Shown here: positions 54,499 through 63,908 of the stretch, one piece after another | How the letters are laid out: each line of letters starts with the position of its first letter | Position numbering within the stretch: position 1 is the stretch's first letter | Source: Shimia sp040225985 | GTDB taxonomy: Bacteria > Pseudomonadota > Alphaproteobacteria > Rhodobacterales > Rhodobacteraceae | Direction: 5' to 3' | Assembly: GCF_040225985.1 (NCBI RefSeq) | Contig: NZ_JBBPEU010000002.1 | Coordinates: forward strand, 611,595-675,594 | Length of the DNA stretch: 64,000 bases | Notes under the pieces: generated by a model | The model's input: the letters and a program-made list of their open reading frames with translations, nothing else | The model's database searches: none | What the model was told of the DNA's origin: nothing | Made by a program: the position numbers and the translations under genes

Positions 54499-55245
54499 CT
54501 AAGGTGCAGCAAACAGGCAGCCCATGTCAGGGCGCGCGCCCTGCACCCCGGCAAGCCGCAACATGTGCCAGGCCAGCGCCACGTTGCTTGAGAGAACCGG
54601 AATGCCCAAACGCGCCTCGATCGCGGGCAATACGCGCAGAACCCGGAGGTTCGTGCAGGCGATCACAAGCGCCTCGCACCGGCTTTGCGCCGCCACCGAC
54701 AGGGCGGCGTTCAGGATAGAGTCTGCCCTGATACGCGCAACAACCCGGTCGTCACTTTCCTCGAAACTGCCGAAGGCAACAATGTCAAACCCCGCATCGC
54801 TCAGCCGGTTCCGCATCTGTTGCGAAACTTCGGGCACATAGGGCGTAACAAAGCCCAGCCGCCGCACCCCGAGATGCCGTCCCGCCGCGATCATCGCCGC
54901 CAGCGGATCGGTCACCCCGGCGTTGGGCAGCACGGTTTGCACGGCACGGGCGACGCGGTCAGATCCGATCACCGTCGCCGCCGAGGTGCAGGCATAGCCG
55001 ATCACGTCATAGGAAGGCGCCGAAGGCAGCATGCGCACCGCATCGGGCAGGTCGGCCTCCATTCGGGCCAGCGTATCGGGACGAATCTCGTTCGCCATGC
55101 GGATGCGGCTGTGATGCAGGGCCACGCCGTCCAGCGCCATGAGGCGGGCTAACTCGGCCTCGAGCGTTTCATCTTCTTGCAACAGCACCACGCCAAAACT
55201 CGCCCGTGTGCCGATCCCCTGATCCGTTTCAAATGACAGTTTCAT
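54499..55245 (-). CDS. Asp/Glu racemase-superfamily protein (EutA/maleate isomerase-like)
   Basis: A 248-residue protein of the Asp/Glu racemase fold. It carries the two catalytic-type cysteines, C86 in GYACTSAATV and C197 in VIACTNLRVL, that act as acid and base in racemases and maleate cis-trans isomerase. The closest-looking groups are arylmalonate decarboxylase/maleate isomerase and the ectoine-utilisation protein EutA. It lies just downstream of an M24 hydrolase and 65 bases before ridA. The exact reaction is uncertain. Confidence 0.72.
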   Translation of the reverse strand: MKLSFETDQGIGTRASFGVVLLQEDETLEAELARLMALDGVALHHSRIRMANEIRPDTLARMEADLPDAVRMLPSAPSYDVIGYACTSAATVIGSDRVARAVQTVLPNAGVTDPLAAMIAAGRHLGVRRLGFVTPYVPEVSQQMRNRLSDAGFDIVAFGSFEESDDRVVARIRADSILNAALSVAAQSRCEALVIACTNLRVLRVLPAIEARLGIPVLSSNVALAWHMLRLAGVQGARPDMGCLFAAP

Positions 55246-55255
55246 CGGACCTCCT

Positions 55256-56422
55256 TCAGATCACGGGCAGTTCCGGCACGGCGCGCGTGGTCAGCAACTC
55301 GGCCCCGTCGGCGCGCAAGACGATGTTTTCCTCGTGCACCATGATCCGCCCGTCGCCATAGCTAAGGGACGGCTCAAGCGTCAGCACCATGTTTTCCTGA
55401 AGGGCCGTGTTGTCAAATGCCGCGAGCGAGGGCCATTCCGTCAGTTGCATGCCCAGACCGTGCCCCAGACGCCCCACATCGCCACCCTGGTCGTCCATCC
55501 TGTCAATCACGCTTTGCATGACGTGAAACAGGTCGGCGCAACGCGCACCGGGGCGGGCCGCAGCAAGACCGGCCTCGGTCGCGCGCCAGAGCGTGTGATA
55601 GGCGCGGCGCGACGCGTCATCGGCCCTGCCAATCGCAAAGTTCCGGTCAAAATCGCAGAAATACCCGTCCCATGTCGCGCCCGTGTCCAACATCATGATG
55701 TCCCCTTTTTGCAGGGGCCGGGCCGTGGGCGGCGAGATTACATCGTGATAGCCGCCCTTGTCGGCCCCGCCGACAAGATAGGGCACGTCATCCGCCCCCA
55801 GTTCCAGCGCCTTGCGCCTGAAGGCGCGGAACGTGTCCTCGAAAGCTTGCCCTTCATGCACAATCTCGGGCAAGGCGGCGAAACTGGCCGACCCGATCCC
55901 GCAGATATGGCGCAGCTTGGCGATCTCGGCTTCGGATTTCACCATGCGCAAGGCGCGGATGATGTCGGTGCTATCCCGAATATCCAGCCCCGCAAGCAGG
56001 CCCAGCAGTCGTTCATAGTCGCCAAGCGGCATCCGCAGGCTGGTTTCGTGGCCCTTGGGTACGCCGATCGAAGCGCCCCGCGCCGCGAGGGGCCCGAGCA
56101 AGTCGACCAGCAGGGACAAACCGTCATCGGCGGGAGACGGGGCGCTCCAGGTCCGAATATCGTCGATCCATGTCTGGCGCATCAGGGCCGCGCCGATCTC
56201 GGGGATCACGGCTACAGGTTTGCCTTCGACAGGCACGAACAGGAACCAAGGGCGGGTCGGGCTTTGCCAGAACAGAGTGTGAAACCCGCTGAAATACCGC
56301 ACCTCGCTTTCGCGCGTCAGCAAAAGCCCCTCAAGCCCCTGTTGCGCCATGAGCGCCTGAGCCCGCGCGGTGCGAGCGGCAAATTCCGCGTCGGGAAAGC
56401 CGCGCTCAGGCGCGGGGCTCAC
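55256..56422 (-). CDS. M24-family metallohydrolase (Xaa-Pro-dipeptidase/ectoine-hydrolase-like)
   Basis: A 388-residue pita-bread-fold protein of the M24 family. An N-terminal creatinase-like domain (about 1-165) precedes the catalytic domain. All five metal ligands are present: aspartates in MMLDTGATWDGYFCDFDR, histidine in GHGLGMQLTEWPS, and glutamates in LTLEPSLS and VHEENIVL. Relatives include Xaa-Pro aminopeptidase, creatinase and ectoine hydrolase DoeA, so it may open a ring or cleave an amide of the pathway substrate. It overlaps the ammonia-lyase gene by four bases. Confidence 0.85.
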   Translation of the reverse strand: MSPAPERGFPDAEFAARTARAQALMAQQGLEGLLLTRESEVRYFSGFHTLFWQSPTRPWFLFVPVEGKPVAVIPEIGAALMRQTWIDDIRTWSAPSPADDGLSLLVDLLGPLAARGASIGVPKGHETSLRMPLGDYERLLGLLAGLDIRDSTDIIRALRMVKSEAEIAKLRHICGIGSASFAALPEIVHEGQAFEDTFRAFRRKALELGADDVPYLVGGADKGGYHDVISPPTARPLQKGDIMMLDTGATWDGYFCDFDRNFAIGRADDASRRAYHTLWRATEAGLAAARPGARCADLFHVMQSVIDRMDDQGGDVGRLGHGLGMQLTEWPSLAAFDNTALQENMVLTLEPSLSYGDGRIMVHEENIVLRADGAELLTTRAVPELPVI

Positions 56423-57609
56423 GCGGCCTCTCCGGCCATGATACGCGCAAAGATCTCGGGGTCTGTCACGCCTTCGGACCCGATCAACAAGATGCGCGAG
56501 GTTGCATCCAACCCCAGTCTGACCGACAAGCCCGCGTCACAGCGCGCGGCAAGCAAGGCCGCCAGCCCCGCTACCGCGCTTTCGCCCGCCTCAAGCGCCG
56601 GATCGCTGCTTTGGGGAAGGGCCAGAAGGCGCACGGTGGGGGCCACGATGCTGTCCGGGATCGTGACGAAATCCTGTGCTTCCTCGGCAAGGATCTCCCA
56701 CGCCATCTCCGATGGCTCACCACAGGACAGACCTGCCATGATGGTTTCCTCTGCGATCTCGACAGCGGTTGGCGCATGGGCCTGCGCGCTTTCGAAAAGA
56801 CAGGCGGCGCGGTCCGGCTCTACCACCACGACGCGTGGCGCGTCATCCTTCCAATACTGGCGAAGCGCCGCCGCGACCGACGCAGCCAGCCCCCCGACAC
56901 CACCTTGCAAAAAGACATGAGTCGGTACGGCATCCAGCGCCTCGCAAGCTTCGAAGGTCATCACGCCATAGCCCGCCATGACGTCGCGGGGCGGCTCGGA
57001 ATACCCCTCCCACGACGTGTCCGAGACCACGAACCATCCCTGTGCGGCGGCCTCTTCCCGGGCGACGGCGACCGAGTCATCGTAATCTCCGTCGATGCGA
57101 ATGACCTCGGCGCCCAGATCGCGCATGGCCTGGGCGCGGCCTTCGCTGACCTCTGCATGGATATAGATGCGGCAGGGAGCACACACGTTGCGGCACCCCC
57201 ATGCCAGCGACCGCCCATGATTGCCATCCGTGGCCGAGACCAGCGTGATGGCGCGACAGGCTTCGGCATATTTGCCAGCGCGGATATCGGCCAGCGCGAT
57301 GTCCCGCCCAAGGCGCGCAGACAGTTCGCGTTGCAAGACCCGCATCGCGGCGTAGGCGCCACCAAGAGCCTTGAAACTGCCCAAGCCAAAGCGCGGGCCT
57401 TCGTGTTTATACTCAATGCGGGCTACCTTGGCCTGTTTGGCCAGTGCCTCCAAAGACACAAGCGGCGTCGGCGCATAGCCGGGCCAAGCCGTGATCTCGG
57501 CCTGCGCGCGGGCGAAATCCTCGGGGGACAGAACCTGCCATGCGGCTTTGCCATCGCGGGGTGCGCCGGGGGCATATCCCAACCGGGCGTTGCGGAACTC
57601 TTGCATCAT
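56419..57609 (-). CDS. Diaminopropionate ammonia-lyase-like PLP enzyme
   Basis: A 396-residue fold-type II PLP enzyme closely resembling 2,3-diaminopropionate ammonia-lyase (DpaL/YgeX). The Schiff-base lysine is K80 in GPRFGLGSFKALGGAYA, the phosphate-binding loop is GGVGGLAASVAAALRQ, and the SATDGNHGRSLAWG motif is conserved. The reaction would release pyruvate and ammonia from a diamino acid. The ATG at 57609 overlaps the stop of the M20 gene (ATGA), and its own end overlaps the M24 start. It could act on a related hydroxy- or diamino acid. Confidence 0.85.
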   Translation of the reverse strand: MMQEFRNARLGYAPGAPRDGKAAWQVLSPEDFARAQAEITAWPGYAPTPLVSLEALAKQAKVARIEYKHEGPRFGLGSFKALGGAYAAMRVLQRELSARLGRDIALADIRAGKYAEACRAITLVSATDGNHGRSLAWGCRNVCAPCRIYIHAEVSEGRAQAMRDLGAEVIRIDGDYDDSVAVAREEAAAQGWFVVSDTSWEGYSEPPRDVMAGYGVMTFEACEALDAVPTHVFLQGGVGGLAASVAAALRQYWKDDAPRVVVVEPDRAACLFESAQAHAPTAVEIAEETIMAGLSCGEPSEMAWEILAEEAQDFVTIPDSIVAPTVRLLALPQSSDPALEAGESAVAGLAALLAARCDAGLSVRLGLDATSRILLIGSEGVTDPEIFARIMAGEAA

Positions 57610-58757
57610 CCTGCATCCTTTCTGTGGGGCAGACGGTCGCGCACCAGTTGCACCCAGAACTCGGCCCCGATGGGCAGAAGGGCATCGTTGAAATCGTAAT
57701 CTGACGAATGCAGCGGCTGGCCATTGGCGCCCTCTTCGCCATTGCCCATCAACAGGAAACACCCCGGCACGGCTGCGGTGAATTGCGCGAAATCTTCGGA
57801 AAAGCTCATCGCGGGGCGCTCGCGCCAGACATCACATCGCGCCGCCACGCCTGCGCGATAGACCGCTTCGGTCGGGGTTTCGGCATTGAAGGTTTCAACA
57901 AAATCCGTCTGGAAAGCGACATCGATCGACACACCGTGCGCCGTAGCCAGCCCCGCCGCGATCTGGCGCATGAAGCCTTCTACAGCAGCACGCTGCTCCG
58001 GCGCGCGGGCGCGCACATCGCCCTTGATGACCGCCTGCCCCGGCAGCACGTTGCGCTGCCCGTTGGTGGTGAATTCGGTCGGGGACACCACAACGCCTGC
58101 ATCAGGCGGCAGCTTGCGCGAAACAATCGTTTGCAGGGCAAGAACCAATTCCGCGCCCACGGTCAGCGCCTCGGCCCCGACATGCGGCATCGAAGAATGC
58201 CCGCCCCGCCCGTCAATCGTGAAGGTGAACAGGCTTTCGCTGCTGCAAATCATGCCGGTGCGCGACGACACCTGCCCCAGCGGCGCGCCGGGCAGGTTGT
58301 GAATGGCATAGACCTCGTCCACCTCGAACCGCTGCAACACCCCTTCGTCAATCATTGCGCGGGCACCGCCGCCATGCTCTTCGTCCGGTTGGAAAAGGAA
58401 CACGACCGTGCCGTCAAAATCTCCTTCACGGGTCAGCCGTTCCGCCGCCCCCAAAAGCATGGTCGTGTGTCCGTCATGACCGCAGGCATGCATGACGCCC
58501 GGCGCGGTCGAGACGTAGTCATGCGTCGAGGTTTCGGAAATGGCCAGCGCATCCATATCGGCCCGTAACCCGATGGCGCGGTTGCCCGCCCCCCGCCGGA
58601 GAACGCCTACAACGCCCGCGCCTTCATGTACCTCGATCCCAAGCGCCCGCAAACGCTTGGCGACAACTTGTTTGGTGCGGTGTTCCTGAAACCCCAATTC
58701 GGGATGACGGTGCAAATCGTGGCGCAACGCCACAAGATTTTCGACAAAGTCAGACAT
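57606..58757 (-). CDS. M20-family amidohydrolase
   Basis: A 383-residue zinc amidohydrolase of the M20D (hippurate hydrolase/N-acyl-amino-acid amidohydrolase) type. Metal and catalytic motifs are LRADMDALAI, MHACGHDGHTTMLLGAA and QPDEEHGGGARAMI, with the dimerisation domain histidine in GRGGHSSMPH. It would remove an acyl group from an amino acid. It is the first gene of the minus-strand catabolic operon and is divergent from the Lrp/AsnC regulator with 119 bases between the starts. A pairing of M20 hydrolase and DpaL also occurs in Escherichia coli (ygeY-ygeX). Confidence 0.85.
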   Translation of the reverse strand: MSDFVENLVALRHDLHRHPELGFQEHRTKQVVAKRLRALGIEVHEGAGVVGVLRRGAGNRAIGLRADMDALAISETSTHDYVSTAPGVMHACGHDGHTTMLLGAAERLTREGDFDGTVVFLFQPDEEHGGGARAMIDEGVLQRFEVDEVYAIHNLPGAPLGQVSSRTGMICSSESLFTFTIDGRGGHSSMPHVGAEALTVGAELVLALQTIVSRKLPPDAGVVVSPTEFTTNGQRNVLPGQAVIKGDVRARAPEQRAAVEGFMRQIAAGLATAHGVSIDVAFQTDFVETFNAETPTEAVYRAGVAARCDVWRERPAMSFSEDFAQFTAAVPGCFLLMGNGEEGANGQPLHSSDYDFNDALLPIGAEFWVQLVRDRLPHRKDAG

Positions 58758-58876
58758 GATCCCTCGTGCTTATGCTAACTGAGATCGTATCCGGTCGGAA
58801 TGCGGAAAGTCGTATCAATTTTGAGATTTTCGACTAAATTTGTCTCCCAAACAGAATTTTGAGAGAAATTTCAGAC

Positions 58877-59326
58877 ATGGATGAGACAGACCGCGCTATT
58901 CTCAAGCTGGTACAGGGCAATGCCCGCCTGACCGCGGACGCCATAAGCGCCGAGGTTGGCCTGTCCGCCCCGGCTGTGCAAAAAAGGTTGCAGAAACTGC
59001 GCAAGAGCGGCGCCATTGAACGGGAAATCGCCGTTTTGAACCCCGGCATGATGGGCAGCCCCATGACCATCATCACCGAAGTGCTTCTGGAAAGGGAAAG
59101 CCGCGCGCAACTGGATGCGTTCAAGCGTCGGATGCGCAGCGCGCCCTGTGTGCAGCAGTGTTACTACACCACAGGAGAAAGCGATTTCGTACTGATCCTG
59201 ACGGTGCGGGATATCCACGAATACGAAAAATTTACCCAGACCTATTTCTTTGACAACAGCAATATCAGTCGGTTCAAGACTGCGGTGGTGATGGATCGGG
59301 TCAAGGTGTCGCTAGACGTGATCTAG
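58877..59326 (+). CDS. Lrp/AsnC-family regulator
   Basis: A 149-residue Lrp/AsnC regulator with an N-terminal winged helix-turn-helix (about 6-60: ADAISAEVGLSAPAVQKRLQKL) and the C-terminal RAM effector domain (YYTTGESDFVLILTVRD). The ATG at 58877 (MDETDRAILKL) is the typical start. It is divergent from the M20-DpaL-M24-racemase-RidA operon and is its likely regulator, responding to an amino-acid-like compound. The ligand is unknown. Confidence 0.88.
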   Translation: MDETDRAILKLVQGNARLTADAISAEVGLSAPAVQKRLQKLRKSGAIEREIAVLNPGMMGSPMTIITEVLLERESRAQLDAFKRRMRSAPCVQQCYYTTGESDFVLILTVRDIHEYEKFTQTYFFDNSNISRFKTAVVMDRVKVSLDVI

Positions 59327-59351
59327 GGCCGGATGGGTCCACCCCCTGCTA

Positions 59352-59386
59352 AAAGAAAGAGAGCGCCGGAACCGGCGCTCTTTTCA
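59352..59386. terminator. Bidirectional terminator between AsnC gene and RND operon
   Basis: AGAGCGCCGG (59360-59369) and CCGGCGCTCT (59372-59381) pair perfectly around two A's. TTTT follows on the plus side and CTTTCTTTT on the minus side. It is placed between the converging regulator and efflux genes. Confidence 0.85.
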
Positions 59387-59401
59387 ACTTTCTGGTGGGC
59401 C

Positions 59402-62400
59402 TTACCCTTCGGCGGGTGCCTCGGGTTCAGGATCGTTTTTGGTGCCCTTGACCCATTCCCGCGCTCCTTGCAGCAGCACGTAAAGCACCGGTACGAGGAT
59501 CACGCCCAGAACCGTCGCCGCCAGCATCCCGCCAAACACGGCTACACCGATGGCCTGCTGGCTGGCCGCACCGGCACCGCTTGCCACGACCAGAGGCACC
59601 ACGCCCAAAAGGAAAGACAAGGCGGTCATCATCACGGCACGGAATCGCTGGCCTGCGGCCTCGGTCGCGGCTTCGCGGATGCTCATCCCGCTGGCGCGCC
59701 GTTCCATGGCGAACTCGACAATCAGGATGGCGTTTTTCGAGGCAAGGCCGATCAGCATGATCATCCCGATCTGGGTATAAAGGTTCACATCCCCGCCCCA
59801 GACTGCCACAGCGGCCAGGGCCCCGAACAACGCCACAGTCACCGAAAGAAGAATGCCGACTGGCATGGTCCAGCTCTCATATTGCGCCACAAGGAACAGG
59901 TAGCCGAAAGTTACCGCCATGATCAGGATCGCCACAACAAGGCCGCCTGCCGATTGCTGCTGCTGGGCGGTGCCGGTCCATTCAAACCCATAGCCCGGCG
60001 GCAGCGCATTGGCGGCCTCTTCTTCCAGCACGCGGATTGCATCCCCCGTGGACAGCCCTTCGGCAGGCACGGCGGTCACGGTGGCCGACCGGAACATGTT
60101 ATAGCGGTTCAGCGCGACCGGTCCCAACTCGTTGCGCATGGTGATCAAGGTTCCGAGCGGCACCATTTCCCCGCTCTTTGAGCGAACATAGAGGTTGCCA
60201 ATGTCATCGACCTTGTCGCGATATTCGCCATCGGCCTGGATCATCACGCGGTAAACCCGCCCGAACAGGTTGAAGTCGTTGACATAGAACGACCCCATAT
60301 AGGCCTGCAGGGTCTGGAACACGTCCGACACTGCCACATTCAATGACTTGGCCTTTTCGCGGTCCAGATCGATATAGACCTTGGGAACGTTGGCACGGAA
60401 GGTCGAATAGGCCTGGGACAGTTCCTCGCGCTGGTTGGCGGCATAGACCAGCCCGCCAAGCGCGGCGGAGAGTTCCTGCGCCGTGCCACCGCCGGTCTGC
60501 TGCACCTTCATCTCGACCCCGGCGGACATGCCAAGGCCCGAAATGGGTGGCGGGTTGAAGGCTATCACGTTGGCCGAAATCTCCTGATTGGCGATGGCAT
60601 AGATATTCGCCAGCACACCATCCGCGCTGAGCTCGGGCGTGTCACGTTCGTCCCACGGGGTCAGGTTGGCGATGATCATGGCACCGTTTGATCCGCCCCC
60701 GTTCAACAGGCTGAACCCGTTAACGTTCACGGTGTTGGCGACGCCGGGAATAGCCTGAATCTGTTCCTCAAGACGCTTGGTCACGGCTTCGGTTCGCTCC
60801 AGAGAGGCCGCGTCGGGCAGTTGCACGTCGATGAACAGGTACCCGTTATCCTCCAGCGGGATGAACCCGGCTGGCAGGGACTTGAACAGGGTTCCTGAGC
60901 CCAGGAAAATCGCGGCCAGCACCGCCACCGCGATCAGCGGCACGCGCACCAGCCGTTTTACGATTCCGACATAGCCGCCGCGTACCCCGTCGATGCCCAT
61001 TTCGAACGTCGCCAGAATACCCTTTGGCCCGCCTTCGCGCGGCTTGAGGATCAAAGAACAGAGTGCCGGCGACAGCGTCAGCGCGTTGATCGACGAAATC
61101 ACAACAGCGGTCGAAATGGTGATCGCGAATTGCGAATACAGCCGCCCCGTGATCCCCGGCATAAAGGTGACCGGCACGAATACCGCCAGCAACACCAGCG
61201 TCGTCGCAATCACCGGGCCGGTGATCTGGCCCATGGCCTTGCGGGTGGCGTCGGCGGCGCTGAGGCCTTCTTCCGCAATCAGGCGTTCGACGTTTTCCAC
61301 CACCACGATGGCGTCATCCACCACGATGCCGATGGCCAGAACCAGCGCGAAAAGCGAAATTGTGTTCAGCGACATGCCAAAGGCCAGTAGGAAGGCGAAA
61401 GTCCCGATCAGCGACACCGGAATGGCAATCGCCGGAATGACGGTAGCCCGCACATTCCCAAGGAAAATGAACACCACAGCGATCACAAGGACAAAGGTCT
61501 GCATCAGCGTGGTGATCACGTCTTTCAACGACTGGTTCACAAAGCGGGTGGAATCGAAGGGGATGTCATAGATCACGTCATCGGGAAAGGCCCGTGCAAG
61601 GCGCTCCAGTTCGGCATTGACCCCTTCGGCCACGGCAAGGGCGTTGGCCCCCGGTGCCTGATAGATGGCCAGAACCGTCGCCGGATTGCCGGAGTATCGG
61701 CCCGAGGCGTTATAGTAATTCGCCCCCAGTTCGACCCGTGCAACATCCTTGATCCGTACGATGCTGCCTGCATCGCCCGTGCGCAGCACGATATCCTCGA
61801 ATTCGTCTACCGTGGTCAGGCGGCCCTTGGATTTGATGGTATACTGAAACTGTTGCCCCGCAGGGATTGGCGGCGTGCCGATCTGGCCCGCCGACACCTC
61901 GAGGTTCTGTTCGCGGATGGCGTTGATCAGGTCCGCCGGCACAAGGCCCAGTCCCGCCATGCGGTTCGGATCCATCCACATCCGCATCGAATATTCGAAA
62001 TTGGTCATGACGTCGGCCTTGCCGACCCCGTTCACACGGGCCAACGCATCGCGCAGGTTGATGTTGGTATAGTTCGACAGGAACACCTCGTCATAGGTGC
62101 CGTTCGGCGAAGACAGCGTGACCAGCATCAGCATGTTGGTCGAGGATTTCTGGGTGACAACACCGGACGCCGTCACCTCGGTAGGCAGCGAGGCGATCGC
62201 CTGCGCCACGCGGTTCTGCACGTTGACCGAGGCGATGTCGGGATCCGTGCCCACCTCAAAAGTCACCGACAACCCGTAAGACCCCGTATCGGTGCTGTCG
62301 GATGACATATAGATCATGTCATCCACCCCGTTGACCTGCGCCTCAATCGGCGCGGCGACCGTGTTTTCAACCGTTTCCGAGTTGGCACCGGTATAATTCG

Positions 62401-62542
62401 CACTGACGTTCACGACCGGCGGTGTGATTTCGGGGAACTGTTCCACCGGCAGGGCCGTAAAGCCGATGATCCCCATGATGGTCAGAACGATCGAGATCAC
62501 GAAAGACGTCTTGGGACGTGCAATGAAGACTGAGGAAAACAC
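59402..62542 (-). CDS. RND (HAE1/AcrB-type) multidrug efflux pump
   Basis: A 1046-residue inner-membrane pump with 12 membrane segments and two large periplasmic loops. The N-terminal MFSSVFIARPKTSFVISIVL and the proton-relay pair of aspartates in IGIVVDDAIVVVENVERL are typical of the AcrB/MexB group. It exports drugs and other amphiphiles by proton antiport. It sits six bases downstream of its adaptor gene. No outer-membrane channel gene is in the window, so it presumably uses a TolC encoded elsewhere. Confidence 0.95.
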   Translation of the reverse strand: MFSSVFIARPKTSFVISIVLTIMGIIGFTALPVEQFPEITPPVVNVSANYTGANSETVENTVAAPIEAQVNGVDDMIYMSSDSTDTGSYGLSVTFEVGTDPDIASVNVQNRVAQAIASLPTEVTASGVVTQKSSTNMLMLVTLSSPNGTYDEVFLSNYTNINLRDALARVNGVGKADVMTNFEYSMRMWMDPNRMAGLGLVPADLINAIREQNLEVSAGQIGTPPIPAGQQFQYTIKSKGRLTTVDEFEDIVLRTGDAGSIVRIKDVARVELGANYYNASGRYSGNPATVLAIYQAPGANALAVAEGVNAELERLARAFPDDVIYDIPFDSTRFVNQSLKDVITTLMQTFVLVIAVVFIFLGNVRATVIPAIAIPVSLIGTFAFLLAFGMSLNTISLFALVLAIGIVVDDAIVVVENVERLIAEEGLSAADATRKAMGQITGPVIATTLVLLAVFVPVTFMPGITGRLYSQFAITISTAVVISSINALTLSPALCSLILKPREGGPKGILATFEMGIDGVRGGYVGIVKRLVRVPLIAVAVLAAIFLGSGTLFKSLPAGFIPLEDNGYLFIDVQLPDAASLERTEAVTKRLEEQIQAIPGVANTVNVNGFSLLNGGGSNGAMIIANLTPWDERDTPELSADGVLANIYAIANQEISANVIAFNPPPISGLGMSAGVEMKVQQTGGGTAQELSAALGGLVYAANQREELSQAYSTFRANVPKVYIDLDREKAKSLNVAVSDVFQTLQAYMGSFYVNDFNLFGRVYRVMIQADGEYRDKVDDIGNLYVRSKSGEMVPLGTLITMRNELGPVALNRYNMFRSATVTAVPAEGLSTGDAIRVLEEEAANALPPGYGFEWTGTAQQQQSAGGLVVAILIMAVTFGYLFLVAQYESWTMPVGILLSVTVALFGALAAVAVWGGDVNLYTQIGMIMLIGLASKNAILIVEFAMERRASGMSIREAATEAAGQRFRAVMMTALSFLLGVVPLVVASGAGAASQQAIGVAVFGGMLAATVLGVILVPVLYVLLQGAREWVKGTKNDPEPEAPAEG

Positions 62543-62548
62543 GGGCGC

Positions 62549-63682
62549 TTACTCCTCTGCCGGGGTGCCGGCGAGCACGGCATCGACCGAAACGCCCGGA
62601 CGCACGCGTTGCAGCCCCTCGACAATCACGGACTCGCCCTCGCGCATGCCTTCTTTCACCACGACAGCGGTGCCGACCTGCCGCCCCAGTGTCACGTAAC
62701 GCTGCTCGACGGTCTGTTGCTGGCCTACGACCAGCACGAAATCACCACGCTGATCCCGCTGTACGGCGGCCTGCGGGATCATCAGCACCTCAACCGGCTG
62801 GCTGGCCTCGACCCGCACATTCAGGAAGGATCCGTCAATGATCATCCCGCGCTTGTTCTCGAACTCGGCCCGCAGGGAAATGGTGCCGGTGGTGGGATCA
62901 ACCCGGTTGTCGGCAAAAACCACGCGCCCGGCCTCGTCCAGTTCGGTGCCATTCGGCAGGATCACATAGACATTGGGCGTGTCATCATTGTTGGCCACCC
63001 CTTCAACCGAGGTCTCCAGCTCTTGCCGGATCGAGATCAGCTGTCTTTCGGTCAGCGAGAATTCGACATAGATCGGTGCGGTCCGCACGAGATTGATCAG
63101 AGGGCCGGAATTTGGCCCCACCAGTTCGCCGACACTCACATTGGTACGCCCGACACGACCCTCGAACGGGGCCACGACCTCGGTATATTTCAGATCAAGC
63201 TCGGCCAGGTCAATCGCGGCCTCGGCAATTGACACCTGCGCCTCGGCTACCTTGTAATTCGCCTCGGCCACATCGCGGTCGGCCTCGGTGCCGACCTCGC
63301 GTTCGAACAGTTCCTGTTTTCGGTCAAGGTCGACCTGCGCAAGATCAAGATTGGCCTTGGCCTGGAACAGATCGGCCTGACGCGCGGCGAGGGTGGCCTC
63401 GTAGGTGTCGGGCTCGATCTTGTAAAGCACATCGCCCGGCTGGACCGGTTCACCGTCCTGCACCAACACCTCTTCGACAAAACCGCTGACCCGCGCAAGG
63501 ATATCGACCTTGTCGATCGCTTCCCCCTTGCCGATGAAAGTGATGTCCTGAGTCATTTCATCCATATAGGCCGCCGCCACCGACACTTTGGGCGCGGGCG
63601 CCTCTTGGGTATGACCCGGAAGCGCGACAAAGGCGGTGGTGGCGCAGGCGGCCAGAAAGGTGCGAAAGGTCTGATGTGCCAT
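62549..63682 (-). CDS. RND efflux periplasmic adaptor protein
   Basis: A 377-residue membrane-fusion protein with a signal peptide (AHQTFRTFLAACATTAFVAL). A lipoyl/barrel-sandwich domain (ARVSGFVEEVLVQDGEPVQPG) is split by an alpha-helical hairpin (about 100-165), followed by beta-barrel (FSLTERQLISIRQ) and membrane-proximal domains. The ATG at 63682 is preferred over an extension eight codons earlier. It forms an operon with the RND pump downstream. No lipobox is obvious, so it may be anchored by its signal segment or soluble. Confidence 0.93.
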   Translation of the reverse strand: MAHQTFRTFLAACATTAFVALPGHTQEAPAPKVSVAAAYMDEMTQDITFIGKGEAIDKVDILARVSGFVEEVLVQDGEPVQPGDVLYKIEPDTYEATLAARQADLFQAKANLDLAQVDLDRKQELFEREVGTEADRDVAEANYKVAEAQVSIAEAAIDLAELDLKYTEVVAPFEGRVGRTNVSVGELVGPNSGPLINLVRTAPIYVEFSLTERQLISIRQELETSVEGVANNDDTPNVYVILPNGTELDEAGRVVFADNRVDPTTGTISLRAEFENKRGMIIDGSFLNVRVEASQPVEVLMIPQAAVQRDQRGDFVLVVGQQQTVEQRYVTLGRQVGTAVVVKEGMREGESVIVEGLQRVRPGVSVDAVLAGTPAEE

Positions 63683-63908
63683 AAGAATCTTTCCTGAGAC
63701 GGACAAATCACGAGGAATCCCGCTCGGTCCGGTGAGAGAAATTTACGGCAATAGAAACATGACAGCGTCAAGCTGACAACGGCGGAATGACGGGCCGTGC
63801 CAGAGTTATCGTAAATGCGGACCCCCTCTAGGAGAGTCCGCCTCCTTCTTAAAAGGAAACCCGTTCATCTGCGCCCAGACAGAGTTACGTCCCTTCTGGC
63901 CCAAAGGT

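Noticed and set aside
54499..57609. Naming the cluster an ectoine degradation locus
   Set aside because: The M24 and racemase-like genes fit, but the deacetylase DoeB and cyclodeaminase EutC are missing and the lyase has DpaL rather than EutB features, so the name would over-claim.
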